A stretch of DNA of 64,000 bases, taken from assembly GCA_023333565.1 (NCBI GenBank), contig JAJKFH010003762.1, positions 1,426,001-1,490,000 on the forward strand, read 5' to 3'. How positions within the stretch are numbered: position 1 is the stretch's first letter; every line of letters starts with the position of its first letter. The DNA comes from Puffinus mauretanicus. Its lineage: Eukaryota > Chordata > Aves > Procellariiformes > Procellariidae. The notes below the pieces were generated by a model. The model was not told the DNA's origin. It saw nothing but the letters and a program-made list of their open reading frames with translations, and did not search any database. Below, in pieces: positions 26,305 to 39,500 of the stretch. The translations under genes and the position numbers were made by a program.

Positions 26305-29300
26305 TTACTGTCACCACAGGGGAGTCTTAAAAGAGAAAAGTGGTAGCTCCGACATTCAAAGAAAAAGCAAATACTACCATACATAACTCATATAAGAGCA
26401 GAATGTTTCTCAGTAGAATTTCAAGCTATTTCTTAGCATTGTGCAGGTATCTCATCATTGCTAATAAGAATGATAGTAGACATAGGATAAATATTATTAC
26501 ACAGGAAAGTGCATTTGTCAGCCTATCTGCCTCACTGAGTATAACCTGAATAAACTAGACACACCATGAGGAAAAGGTAAGAGATACTACAACTACATCT
26601 GCATTAGCAAGCAGTGTGGTACAACAGAAGCGGGTCTACTGAAGTAACTAACATTGAAGTATCTTTTGAAGTAGCAGTTACTATACTGACAGCATTGAGG
26701 ACCTGACACCCCTGCATATACATGCCTTTTGAGGGTTTCTGTTTCAGAATTGCTCTAGTTTGGGGTTGTGGATGGAACACCAGTAGAGTCTGGAGTGTAT
26801 TAGGTGCAGTCTTGGAGCACAAGTTTCGCTTGAAAGGAATCCAGTTTTTGTCCTCTGGGACTTCACTGTGATACAAACCAAAAATGCAGCAAGTGGAGAC
26901 CACTGTGAGGTTTGTTTCAAAAGCATACTCATGATCTGAACTGTAATATACATGTACCTGAGGTTGAAAAGCACGAAAAATGTTCCAGGGTAAACAAACC
27001 AGCACGATAATTCTCAAATCATGGATATATATCATCACAGCAACATATCCATCAATGGGTTGAATACTTCTGTGCCTACCTTAATGCTAATGCATTTGGC
27101 ATTTGCTTGACTAAGTGGCATTTAAAATTTTTTTTTAGTGAACTTTTCAAGCCCTTGTTTCTCAAATTCAACGTTATTCAACCAGTTCTACCAATTACTG
27201 TTCTTTTGTATTTTTTACATTAATTATAATTTAGGAAGACTTCTTTCTTCTGTTAGCTTCTTTCAGTGAATTATTTATACTGTATTCAGCATCATGAACT
27301 TAAACACACAGACTACGTGTTTATATCAATATAACTTGAATATCGTTAACCAATCTGGAGTCAAATAAAAAAAGGGAGGCCCGGCATTGCAACCTACTGT
27401 TCGTCAGATTTACCCCTATAATACATTCCTTATATACCTATACACTAATAACCATCTGTAAGACAGAGGTTAGCTATAGAGAATTTTAAGGGACCAGGCA
27501 AAGACGTAGCACCTCTCCATAACTCGTGAGTATCACAGATGAGGAGTGACAATAAATATAAATTCAGGATACTGCCATTATACTGTGCTGGCTGTTTGTG
27601 AGACCAGCCAGTCTATACTAAATAAAGCAAGAGTCTCTAAATCTGGCCAGTACACAATAAAAGCCAAGATGAGTATAAAGGCTATTGTCATAGAAGCTTG
27701 TTGAGAAATCAAAATACAGCGTAATAATGCAAATGGGGTAGTGTGATTTGTGAGGAAAAACTGTGCAATTCCTTAGTTGATTTCTATTTAAATTTTTGAG
27801 GGAGCTAAGTATACAGCTTTCTATGCCAAAAACATACCAAATATAAGCAGATCGACACGATACTTATTTTGTAGCAGGTTTTGGGAGCAGTCACCAGCAC
27901 TGACTCAAACAACCTCTATTTCGATTCCTTGGTTTTACTCATTCATACAACTGGAAGTAATGACCTCCTCTCAGCTTTGGCATAATGGTGGTTAAGCATT
28001 TAATCCAAACCTCTGGCAAGCTAGTAAGCATAGCTAATCACAAATTGGAGGAACTGATGTATTCACAGCCTGACCCTGCAATAAGAAACATCATATCCTA
28101 CCTCTTCTGTCACTTTTGAAACTCTACAAACTCATAAATGCAAAATCATAAGCTATAATAGAAGATTACTGTTAATGAATAAGACAGATGCTTTCCATCC
28201 AACAAATTACTGAGAGTTTGTACAGGTCTTTTCATCAAATTTATCTAGGTACTTCAAAAACAAATGGAAATAATGTCATACGGCAGCCAATTTGTACAGC
28301 ATATGAATAAACTTGGAAAACTCTCCCTGCAACAATCTTCAGCTTTGCAGTTTTTTAATAATTCAACATCCTTCTCAACAACAATACAAATGCTATTGAC
28401 ACGCCCCCTTGTAAAAAAGTGTCTCCGACTCTGTATTGCAGAGTCAGTGACAGCTATGACAATATGGCTTTGGTATTTAAAGGTGTTTTCGCTACCAAGA
28501 GAAAAAATTATTAAGCTGAACAGAATGTTTCAAGAGTTTCAGAGAATACAGGAATTTTTCATTGTTATGTCACTCTCCACCTCCAGCCAGGCCACCGCCA
28601 GCTGGTGTGACAGTTACTCTCGTAGAACGGACTAGTGTTTTAACAGTAACTAGCAGATAATCGACCATATCAATAAAATTATTGCTATAGTTGCCAGCAT
28701 TTGTGAAAAAGCCAGCCAGGAGTTCAAAGACTGCATGGGCATAAAAAAACCCCAGAGATTATATTCCTTCAAATGACTTTTATAATATATTTTAAATCTA
28801 CACTGCTGACGGCACTACAGTTTAAGAACATTTAAACTTGTTTCAACAAGCTAACTCCAGGACGAGAAACAATTCTGCTGAGGTATCAGCGAACATGGTA
28901 TTTGGTTAATTATCCTGCCAAAAAGCGAGTGATTAACCTAGCTAAGCGCCAAATATGGGGAATATTGTACAAACACTGCTACGTGTATTGAACCTGTTCT
29001 GTACAACCACCAGATTACAGGGCTGTCAGTCTGCTACATGCAGAGCCTAAATTCATATGCAAAATGATGGAAAAGCTGGTCTACACAAGATATGTGCACA
29101 GAATAAAATCACAAATTTTGGCAGGACATAATTGTAATTGCTGAGTCAAAACTTCAGTCATATTTCTTAAAACAATTCAAGAGACATATTTCTGACATAT
29201 AACTTACATATAAAATCATAATTACGCTATTGCTCCCTATGCACTACTGTTGCTTATTTTTAAAACCATTGCAAAATTTCTTTCCAAAAAGAAGTGTGCC

Positions 29301-32300
29301 ATTTTTACCCCTCCGATCGAGAAAGTTCACAAATCCTGAAGTTCTGAAAAAATATTACAAACATTTCAAATGGTTTCTTTGCATGGTTTTCATCTAAATG
29401 AAGTTTTCAACATTCCCAAATTGTAAAAGTTAGAAGGCAGTAGGTTCATAAGCAAGGCTATTTCAAGTGCTTCACAGCTCTAGCTATTTGGGTTCCATGC
29501 AGTACAAATTTTTATTGTGGCGAGATTATATTTCAATGATACAGCTTGGCAACTGCACTAGAAAAAGCTATAAAGATGAGAAGGTATGTCACAAGATCAT
29601 AGTCCTCAGAAAGAATAGGACTATTTCTCTACCACAGATAGTCACCTTACCAATCTGATGGCAAAATAACAACTGATCTTTTTTTTTTCATTTCTTGTTA
29701 AGGTATTTTCTATAAAGAAAACATTACTGATAGAGAAACCAAAATTTTCATTCAGAAGACACAAAAAGAAGAGTAGGTCATTCTCCACATATTTTAAATT
29801 CTACTTTCAGTGGGCAAAATATAGCTTACATATAGTGTACTTAATATTCTTTCAGATTAGGAAAATCCCTACTTGGAATCAGCTCTTCATAGTTCAATGG
29901 CAACGGTCAAACTGAGCCTCCATGTGACCAAACAGGCTCACCGAGGTATTCATAAAGGAAGGAAAGACAAACTTGTTAAAAAGTTAACAAAGTTAAAAGG
30001 AGGAGAACATATTTTGATTCATTCCCCTGGTTGCACCACAGCCAAAGGGACTGCTGTCCTCATGGGGAGAGTGAAAAGACACCAGTTTTATAAAAGCCCA
30101 GAGGGCTAGAAGTGGATAACAACCAAAAGTGATGGCTTGAAGCCATCAGTACATTTCCTTCATTTACAAAAAGAACTTCAATATGTGCTTGAAATGCTTT
30201 GTTTTAATTTGTTAGCTGTTCTGCAAAGATCTCTTGATAATACAGAATGTTTCCACAATAAATGTTGGCCAGAACAAGTTTACTCTAGAGTTTTACTCTA
30301 TCATTGAGTGTTTACAAAATAAAATAAATTTAAATAAGTAAGGTTGGCCAAATTCAAACCACAAATCAGAAAACCACCAAGTAGGACCATCCTTCCTGCC
30401 AAAGCTTAATGTGACCTTATGGGAGAGCTGTAAGAGGTTAGAGTTGGTTTTTATGTAGCTTCATGTAATATTTGGCAAACCGAAGGGGCTGGGCCAGGAC
30501 TCCTGATCCTTAAACAAACATTTGATGTAATTTTTTTTTCACTTTTTCATCATAATAATACTCTGCATTCTGCCCTCCTATGACCTCAGCCCCTTTTCCC
30601 CAGGGTGGGTCAGATTTAGAACCTCCTTCTTCACTTAGGAGTGCCATTTGAATCAGCCCCTTCCAGATGTGTTTCACCTCCACCCACAACAGGCCCTGCA
30701 GGTCCAGCAAAGTGCAGAGAGGGAAAGGACCGCAGGGAGAAGGAGCCGTGCCCTGGCAGCACATCAGTTGGCTTGCAACTTCTCACTGAGTTTATTATTC
30801 ATAGCACTGGTGGGAGGGCAGGGGGCAGGGTGACTCACACAACATCTTGTCTAAATTGAAAACCAATACCAATCCACACCCCCGCAACTGAGAAGCAGAG
30901 CTGCGGTGGGTCACTGTGGTCAGTTTTGCTTCCAGTGGATGTCTGGGCCCCAGGGACTTGCTGCTCCAGGCTGAGCAGGTCACTCGCTATCATTAAAACG
31001 AGAGAGAATGGCAAGTTTATCTTTTCCTCCAACCCCTTCAAAGAAGCGATCTCCACTGCCTGTTCTCTCTGAAGGAAGCTGAAAACAGTGAGAGTCAATG
31101 TGAAGTCTCTCAAATTATCTTTTAATTTGAATGTAACATATAGAGAACTGTATAAAACCCCCCAGCATTCCAATTTAGTGCTAGTCTAATAATACGTAAA
31201 ATTAAAAAAACACCTTATTAGCATTGATCCAACTAGGAAAAGGTATGTTATTTAGCCTGAACTCCACAATATTTCAAACGCAAATGAACAAGAAAATTAT
31301 GGTCCTGACTACAGACTGAAAGAGTAATGTAGTAAGGCAGAAATAAAGTGGTACTTTCTTTCAGGTACTGCTATAGAAAAAGCAATAGTTTAACTGTATT
31401 GAATTTAATAGTAAAGCATTTGCCTAACAAAGTACGCGTTAACATGCTGTTCCAATCGTATTTTAAATTAAAAACTCCATTATTTTTTCCACCATCGGAG
31501 AACTTCACTACCTCAAGATACGTGTGTATTTTCAACAGCCATTATATGACTTTTTTAACTTGTCCCACTGTCCTGGCTTTCTCTCACTGTTTAACAATTC
31601 TGTCTAACCTCGTCTTCAGTTTGCCCCCCAGTTAATGACCAAATACCTAATCCTGTTGTCAGCACACCTACTCTGAAGAGGGGTAAGGGCAAAGTAAAGA
31701 ACTACACAACCCCGGCACCTGGAATAGGTGCTCCCAGCTGGATGGGGAACTGGGATGGGGATCCATCAGCGCTAGTCCAGGGCTGCCAGGGAACCTGCTT
31801 AGTTGAGGAGTGATAGGAAGTTCCTGGGATGCTCGATGTTGTTTCAGTCACCTGGAGCGAAGCAAAGGCAATGAGGACAATAGGAAATGGTCCTGCCTAC
31901 ATGCTGCTGCAACTTCTACCTCCCGAGAGCTCCTTCCTGCCTGGGATCCAACAGGGAGGAGATGCTCCACGTTTCCGGCTCAAGAGTGCCACAGTGGCCC
32001 CAAGTGGTAAATAAGGAAAATTTCAAGCAGAAAGCTGCAAGTCTTCCTGCAACAGAGCCAAATCCTAAATTAAAGGAATGTGTGACAAAGCTGCCAAAAG
32101 TGTGACACTTGGCAGCTCTCCCAGCTGCCTTCTACTACTTCCCTTCTAGCCCCCAAAGTATCTCGGATGTGAGTAAGGGGCACTTTTAAGTAGCTGCTGG
32201 CCCTTTCCCACTGCAACTGCTTGGAAGAGGACTCTTGGCTTCTTCAGGCGTCACTAGGTTAAGGTAGAGAATGTGGCCTCCTGGGCCCTCTGCCCGATTC

Positions 32301-33418
32301 CTATTCAGATGGTGGAAAGCAGCATAGGAGATGGCTGGCTCTTTCTGAATTGAGGAAAGCTTCTAACAAAATTAGGCTCTTTTGTTCGCAAAGCTACATA
32401 GAAGAAAATAAAGCATCAGCCAAAAATCTCTGCCCTTGCTTTCTCCCAACCCTTATGTCAGTTGGAGTTAACTCCCACTGAACTATATACCAGCTAAGGA
32501 CAGGGATATCTCACTCCCTTCACATCTGTTTCACAAACCAGCATCCACCCCGAGGTACTGACTGTGCCTTCACAACCTTCTTTCAGTACCTTCAATCTTG
32601 ACACCTTGGAAGTGAGATATATAGGCTTTAGCTGTTTTCCCTGTAGGTAGCACACTCGCTCTTCACCCAAGTCACAAAAGCCATAATTAGAGAAAAATCT
32701 CTCCCACCTCACCCTTGCTTATAAACTGTTTCCATCTGGCTAAAATTAAGTTAAAATTCTTTCTTCTCAGCTTAGATTGATATTTCTAATATTTCATTTC
32801 CAGAGGGGGGAAAAAACAGCAAATTACCAAAGTGTTTCATATTATGTTACACTCTCCATTGAACTGAACATCTCACTGACTCCTTTCCACGTAAGGATAA
32901 TTGTGTTTTATCCACGAACATTAAAAAAGTGTAAGTATATGCCATCTTTTAACCCCAAAGTAGAGCAATGTACAAATATGCAGGTATTCAATCAACACAG
33001 CTAGCTACGAACCAATGGAAAATGGCTATTTACACACGCAAAAGACACCCCACACAGGAGCAGAATAAAAATGGACATATATCATACCTAAGTTATTAAA
33101 AGGATAATTTAATTATTCAAAATATAATTTTAGTTGGCACAGGTACATACACACAATATTTATAAAATGTTCGAAATGTGTGGGCAATGCTTTCATATCT
33201 TACTAATACCATGAGGGGGCACAGGCATACGATTATTGATCCAGAGGAAAAAAAACGCGCTGCATTATCTCACGCTAACTCTTGCAGTTCTTCAGAACAT
33301 CCCATGCTGCTACCGATCTGACATTACTATGTTGAATTTGAGATATCTGACATATGAAATAGCACACCATAACAAATGATAGCTCTTTATTGTGTGATTT
33401 TTTACAGACCAGAAGATG
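26305..33418. other. Intergenic, with a GC-richer patch
   Basis: It contains a 144-codon minus-strand frame (26604-27038) and a 123-codon plus-strand frame (28264-28635), neither recognisable. The 30480-32330 part is visibly richer in G and C than its surroundings, but CpG stays rare, so it is not a promoter-type island. Confidence 0.55.
32090..32116. repeat. Short hairpin
   Basis: GCTGCC pairs with GGCAGC and AAGTG with CACTT around a TGA loop, with a 2-nt AA bulge on the left. The stem totals 11 bp in 27 nt. It lies in a local GC-richer patch. No factor or RNA family is recognised. Confidence 0.6.
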
Positions 33419-33575
33419 CAGCTTGGTCTAGGGATTTAGGTTCTTATCCCTACTGAGTCACTGGCTAATTGTGTGAAATCAGCAAAGTCTATTAATCCCT
33501 GTAGTAATCCCTATTAGTAAAAAACTACCTTTTGTGACCTCTGAATGAAATGTAAGATATCGTTATTGCTGAGGT
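33419..33575 (+). mobile_element. Probable MIR SINE remnant
   Basis: The order is GCTTGGTCTAGGGATTTAGG, a B-box-like GGTTCTTATCCC, GAGTCACTGGCTAATTGTGT, GAAATCAGCAAAGTCTATTA, and later ACCTCTGAATGAAATGTAAG. This follows the MIR layout: tRNA-like head, a CTGTGTGACCTTGGGCAAGT-like middle, then a CTGTAAAATGGG-like part. About 35 extra bases appear before the last block. The copy is strongly diverged. Confidence 0.5.
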
Positions 33576-36500
33576 GACCTGAGGAATTTACAAGTAACTT
33601 TAAAATTGACAGAGCTATGTTAGGGAAACTTCATATTTCTAAACAATAGACAGATAGGCAGATCTTTATATAGAAGATATAGATTAAATATATTGAGACT
33701 CAAATCCATTCTTTGAGTAGCCTATTATTACAAAGACCATTCAGAAAGCTGTAGGCCAAAGTAAGACCATTTGTTTTACGTGACAGATTCTTTGACAATT
33801 AGGCACTTCACAAATATAATTTAAATGTGTTTCAGTATGGAATTTTTAATTGCATCTTTGTCAATGTATTTTTAATAGAAGGTGTCTTACCAGGGAAATG
33901 TACAGAATCTAGTTTAGTATGGAAGACAGTCATTTATCTGCTGGAAAGTCCATTGAAGAGTAACTATGGAAAACCACATATCTTTCCTTTTCTAGAATTT
34001 TGGGTCTCCATTTGGGTCTGAATGCCAGAAACCAAAGATTTCTATTCCTATCTGTCTTCCCTAAAGAAGTAATCATACAAAGAAATTGTATGGAATTTTC
34101 ATATTCCTCACAGTTCTGTAAATGCAGCCACTTTCCATCTTCCCAAATTCAGAGACTTCACACAAAAGTTAAGGCTGCTGTTTTCCAACAATCTCCCACT
34201 CAGCGACACAAGTTCCTTCGGAGCATAACTCTGCTGAAATACTCAAGCTCTATTTGCCTGTTTCTGCATCGCAAGAGCCATTCCTTTTTGAGAGGGATTT
34301 CAAAATGGAAAATTGGCCTTCTCAATCAAGATCTGACCATTGGCCCTCCATACAGTGTTCAGAGCCTAGCAGAAAGCTGCCTCACTGGAACTAGAAATTG
34401 GAAACTGGAAATAGGGAATCACTTTCCTTATGCATATATTTCTTCCCTTAGTATTCTTTGAAATACTTACTTAAAAATCACCATCCGCTTATAAATTAAG
34501 TTTTTTTCTTTCAGAAATGGAATTTACTCCCTTTTATAATTTATAAAATTTTTGAGGGAATGGATACTGAGGAGTAATGCTCTAATATAAAATGAAGACT
34601 ACGCTGGCCTGTACTCAGATCTCTCATGAATTGGTGATTAATGTTCACAGTGGTCTCCAATGTAAACTTTATCATATGGGTGAAAAGCAGCATATCAGCA
34701 TACAGTACAGATGCTTCCATGAATTCAGTTTGTTTCAGAACTTTGCAAAACACCATAGCTGAGATTGCTACTTACACCACAAATCACTTGGGCATGGCAA
34801 CTGGTATGAAAGAATATGAAAGCACTGGTTATCATTACACAGCCTGCTATTGTATCACAGCACATGAAAGATACGGACAGAGAGCAGTAACTTTTTTCAA
34901 GTGTACAGAACATTCAAATCTGCTTAAACACAGGGATTTTGTAGAACAGGATCGGAGAATTAAAACTGCTATTCTATACATCCCAAACAAAAGTAGCTCA
35001 GCGACACAGTGGTTCCATAATTGCATCAGGGGCCCTGTCAGAAAATTATTGAATAGCTGGAGCATTAGGTATTTTAAAATTTATTACATTTTGTGACCAA
35101 ACTGGCAACTGCAGAGGGGTTGGGACTATATTACAGTGTAATAAAAACCTCATAAAACATTTAAACAAACTCACACATCTGCAGAGAGATGGGAGGTATT
35201 ATGTAATGTAAGTCATTGCTAAAGTCACCTCTCACCCTACTAGCTGCTGCAGGAGCAATGTTCAGTATAAAGTGCCTCTGTGGTTTCTCAGTCTCTGTCT
35301 CGCTGACCCCCCACCCCCAACACACACACACTCTCATGCATGGATGTTATTTACAAAAGTGACATCCTGGTTTTGGGGGTGGTTTGGTGCTTTTTTCCAA
35401 AAAAAAAAGGTCAAAAATAAAAAAAATGAACAAACCTGGAATGATTTTAGTTTCAAACAAACAAGCGTAGAGGCAAAAGAGACTGACTTACTCCCCATAG
35501 TAAGGAAGTCTTGGATACAGGTCTTTCCTTTAACTCATATCTAACAACCTCCAGAGGATTTCACTGGATTTAATAAAGAATATTCCGTGGACAAATTCTT
35601 GACCTACATCCTAGGTTGGCATTCCTATTGTGTTTGTTCTTAGAAAATTTAACAACAGCTCTACAGCATTCCTTTTGCAGATTGCCAGAAAGCTTATGTC
35701 TCAATTATATGCAAATGGAGATGATAACGTGTGAGGTAGGATCCACAATTTCACTCAAGGGACTACCTCAAAACCAGTCCAACAATCAACAATCCTCCGT
35801 CCAAACCACAAAAGACAATGAGAGATGAGTGCTTAGAATGTTTTAAAAAATTATGGCCGCCAAACTGTTTGAAGGCAGTCAGGAATGTATACGGAGGACT
35901 CATTAGAGTTCCTCCCTGGCTGCTCTCTTCACTGCAGCATATTCAGATCAGCTCCCAGAAGGCCCTTGATGAAATGTTAAGTTACTGAGCTGGAAAAAAC
36001 AAATATCTTCAAAGTTTCATTTATTTCATTCTTGATTTCATACTGACCTACTCTGAGGCATGACACAACATGGGATATGGAACACTCTGCAATGCAAAAC
36101 AGCATAACCACCACCTTTCCTACTATTGAAAATATGGTTATTTTTGCCAGCTGGAAGCTGAGCAGAAGCTTTGTAAAACTCTGAAATCCTTTGTAGCTTG
36201 GTGGTTTATGTGAACAGATATTATCTTAGAATACTGAAAACTTCCATGCACTTTGTTGTTAATTAACTTCTTTTCTCTCCAGCTTTTATCTTCTAACTTA
36301 AAAATCACATTTTCACTTATAAAGGTGCAGACCAACAGCACCAATAGCCCAAACTCTGTAAGCAGTAAACCCACTCTGTAAGTGGCATTATATGCTTATT
36401 CCTCCTCTCCTAGCAACATCTCATTAGTAAGAGTGTTCTAGCACAGGATAAAGAGAAGGGGATGAATGCTTGAAAAATTCTACATGTAATGGTGATTTCT

Positions 36501-39500
36501 AGGCTGCTAACTTGTTCCTGAAGAACAATTCAAACACAACAATCTCTTCCCAACTTTGAAAACATTTTTCAGAGCTATCATGAGATAAAACAAGCCATGT
36601 ATTAAAAAAGCTGCTGAAGACATCTAAACTCTAAATAACTTACCTATGTCGCTCCCAACTACCAGGTCAATTTGAATAATATATGATACTTACACAGTAT
36701 CTCTTGTTTACTAATCTACTGTAAAATCATTTTGTGATCATGGATTGAAGGAGTTCTGAACTTTTTAATGATATTTTGAAAGAGATCTTGAAAGAGAAGT
36801 TCCAGCTTTATCAGCTTATCTAATGAAACCAGATTAGCTCTTCTTTGAGACTCTTCCTCTTAAATCCCTGACAGTTTGTTCTTTCCAAAGTCAAGTGAGC
36901 TCTGTGCTTCACTGAACAGCTCTCCATTACACCATATAGTTTAATGGAAACACCCGGGTGCAATACTGTTTGACTATGAGGGGCATTCACATCATCTACT
37001 TTTGGGAGTTCTGACTGAAGACTTTTCAATGTCTGTGATTGGTAAAGCTCAACTTCTCCTTCAGTGGTTTTGAAAGATCAATGTACACTTCAAAATTACA
37101 GTATAAGACCCCATAAAATAAGCTCCTGGTCTTACAATTTTAGGAGCTAGCCTAGCTGGACTCTGTAGGGAATGTGTTATCTCTGCTCAACCCTTTAGGC
37201 AGATTATTGCCAGTATGGTTCCCACAAGAATTTAAAATAGTTCTGGACTAGTCATAGCTTCACCAGTTTATAAAGGCATTCAAGGAACCAGTATGCTGGT
37301 TTGGGAGTACAAAAGCTTAGCAGTACTATCGCTGTCATGCCTTCTTTCCTAATCACCTCCTGGTATGGCTGCTAAGAGTGATTTATGTCAATGTTTTATG
37401 ATTGTCTCTCAGCAATCCAGCAGTTTCAGATTAAGCTTCTGTCCAAGATGAAGGCTACATATACAAAACAATAGCTTTAAATTACCTTTGTTGACATTAA
37501 AAGATTTGAAATGCCAGTGACGAATTAGATACTTTATAGGGTCCATATAATTCTTCTGTACTTAATATTTTGAATACATCATTGTTAGTCTTCTAATGTA
37601 CAGAACAAAACAAGTCATATAGACATATATACATGCACATATATGTAGCCCAGTACCCTATCTGAAAGCACTCATGGTGAATGCTTATGGAAAAAAAAAA
37701 ATAAAAGAAACAGGTAAGCATAAGTGATACTTTCAGACACGCTCTCCCACGTCTAGTCACATGTGACTTAGAGAGTTTCTGGGTTATTCAAGTCATCCTC
37801 CTTCCCTTTCTAAAGGACCATTAAAAACAATTTGCAGCTCATATGCTACTTATGGTTCTATAAAACAACTTACAGTGATCTATTTCCTGACTGGATATAG
37901 GAGATTCACAGTTCATTATCATATATGTAAAATCAAGATCAACAGACAATACAAAAATTTCCCCTGAATTCAATGGAAATCATGAATGTATTATGGTCCT
38001 GTAAAGGAGAGAGGTTTGAATTAAATAAATACAAAATAATTATGAGAAGTATAGCTCAAAACTTTTAACTCACAGCAACTTAATTTAAAACCTGATGTCA
38101 GCTGCGAAGTCTTGTGTTAGCTTCACTATGAGACAGATCAGGCTCTAAAGATTTGGGTAGCTGATGCACAACACAACTATTACATCTTAATGTATGTAAT
38201 GTATGTTCAAGTTAACTCAAAGAATTGCTAACATTCCTAATAGACAACAATCACAGTGCTTTCTTATCTGTGGATAAACTGGTATTTTTTATTTCATTAA
38301 AATGAAGTGAAAGTAATTAGGCATTAACTTCCACTTTCTGGTGGAAAGGCCACTTTTTAAAACTTTCAGTGCAAGCTCAGTAAGTTCTTCATATCCCACT
38401 AACTAAAATGGCATCTTTAGTAAAGCCTCTGATGGAACTGTTTATATCTTTTTCTAATGTAGAAACAAGCTGCTTAGATGAATTTTTCTTTTCATTATTG
38501 TTTCATGTTTCATCCCACTTCCTGGCTCAGACCTGAATACTCAATTTAAAAATCTTTCTCACAAGTTGCCACTTAGAACACACTTCAAAACGTTTGCAGA
38601 ATTTTTTTTGCCTGCTGTCAAGTACCACATATAGGCATATGATGCAAATGCCCACTCATTAGAAAGATGCATCAAATGCCATCAAAAAGAAACCTTTTTT
38701 CAGCTCGAACTTTTTTCTCAAGTGTGCAAAAGTACAAATAATTTGACGTTCGAGTATGTTCTAAAATATGATTAACATTTATCAGCAAAAGCATGTGTTC
38801 ATTTTTCTAAGACTGAATATAAGTTGCATCTTAGAGCAACGCATACTCCAATGCTTCATAGTAGCACAGTATACATTGTCACCATTTGTGTATTGAAAAA
38901 TGTATAAATAGCATTTGTAATGCTAAAGTTAATCATGAAACACCATCAGAGCTGCCAGAAAAAAAATCTGAAAAGTAACGTGACATCAAAAATAAAAACA
39001 AATATATAGATATTCAAGGAAAATACATTTTGCCTTAAAGGGTTTAATCTCCTTTAAGTGAGAGATTTATTAAGATTGCAGAACTCCTAACTTCTGAGCA
39101 CAAACTATGCGTAGATTTCTTTTAAACTAAATAACATAAGCTACATATAGAAAATTGGTCAGCATTGTTTTTTATTGTGCATTCAAGAGCAAAGAGAGAC
39201 TATGCACAAATACGGGTGTTTTACTATTAAAGTAAATGCCATTTATAGAACTGTATTTTACTAATTGTAGAAATCACATAATGTAGTTTAAAAGACATTT
39301 TACAGTATTCTTGGGGGAAATAAATCACCGTTCTCAGTAACCAGTCTTGTTCCACTGATGTGCAATAAGCAGCACAATGATGTGTGACTGTTGTACCTGA
39401 TCTCCTTGGCTGCTGCAAATTAGTAATTCTGGTCAATGAAGCCACTTCAATCAATACAATTATACCAGTGTAAACCTGGTATCAACTGTGAGAAGATTAG

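Noticed and set aside
26604..27038. 144-codon minus-strand frame
   Set aside because: No family is recognised. A second minus-strand frame overlaps it in another phase, and there are no exon borders, so it is most likely chance.
29873..30109. 78-codon basic frame (K/R-rich) that looks like a small nucleic-acid-binding protein
   Set aside because: The basic stretch comes from A/G-rich DNA. No ribosomal or histone family pattern fits, and there is no poly(A) tail of a retrocopy.
30510..31173. Dense overlapping frames on both strands
   Set aside because: Local GC richness lowers stop-codon frequency. No frame shows a known domain.
34000..35096. Two consecutive plus-strand frames of 153 and 151 codons
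   Set aside because: They are in different frames, have no recognisable domain, and their residue make-up (rich in S, L, K, F, H) follows local AT-rich sequence. Frames this long are expected a few times by chance in 64 kb. No splice-bounded exon or promoter was seen.
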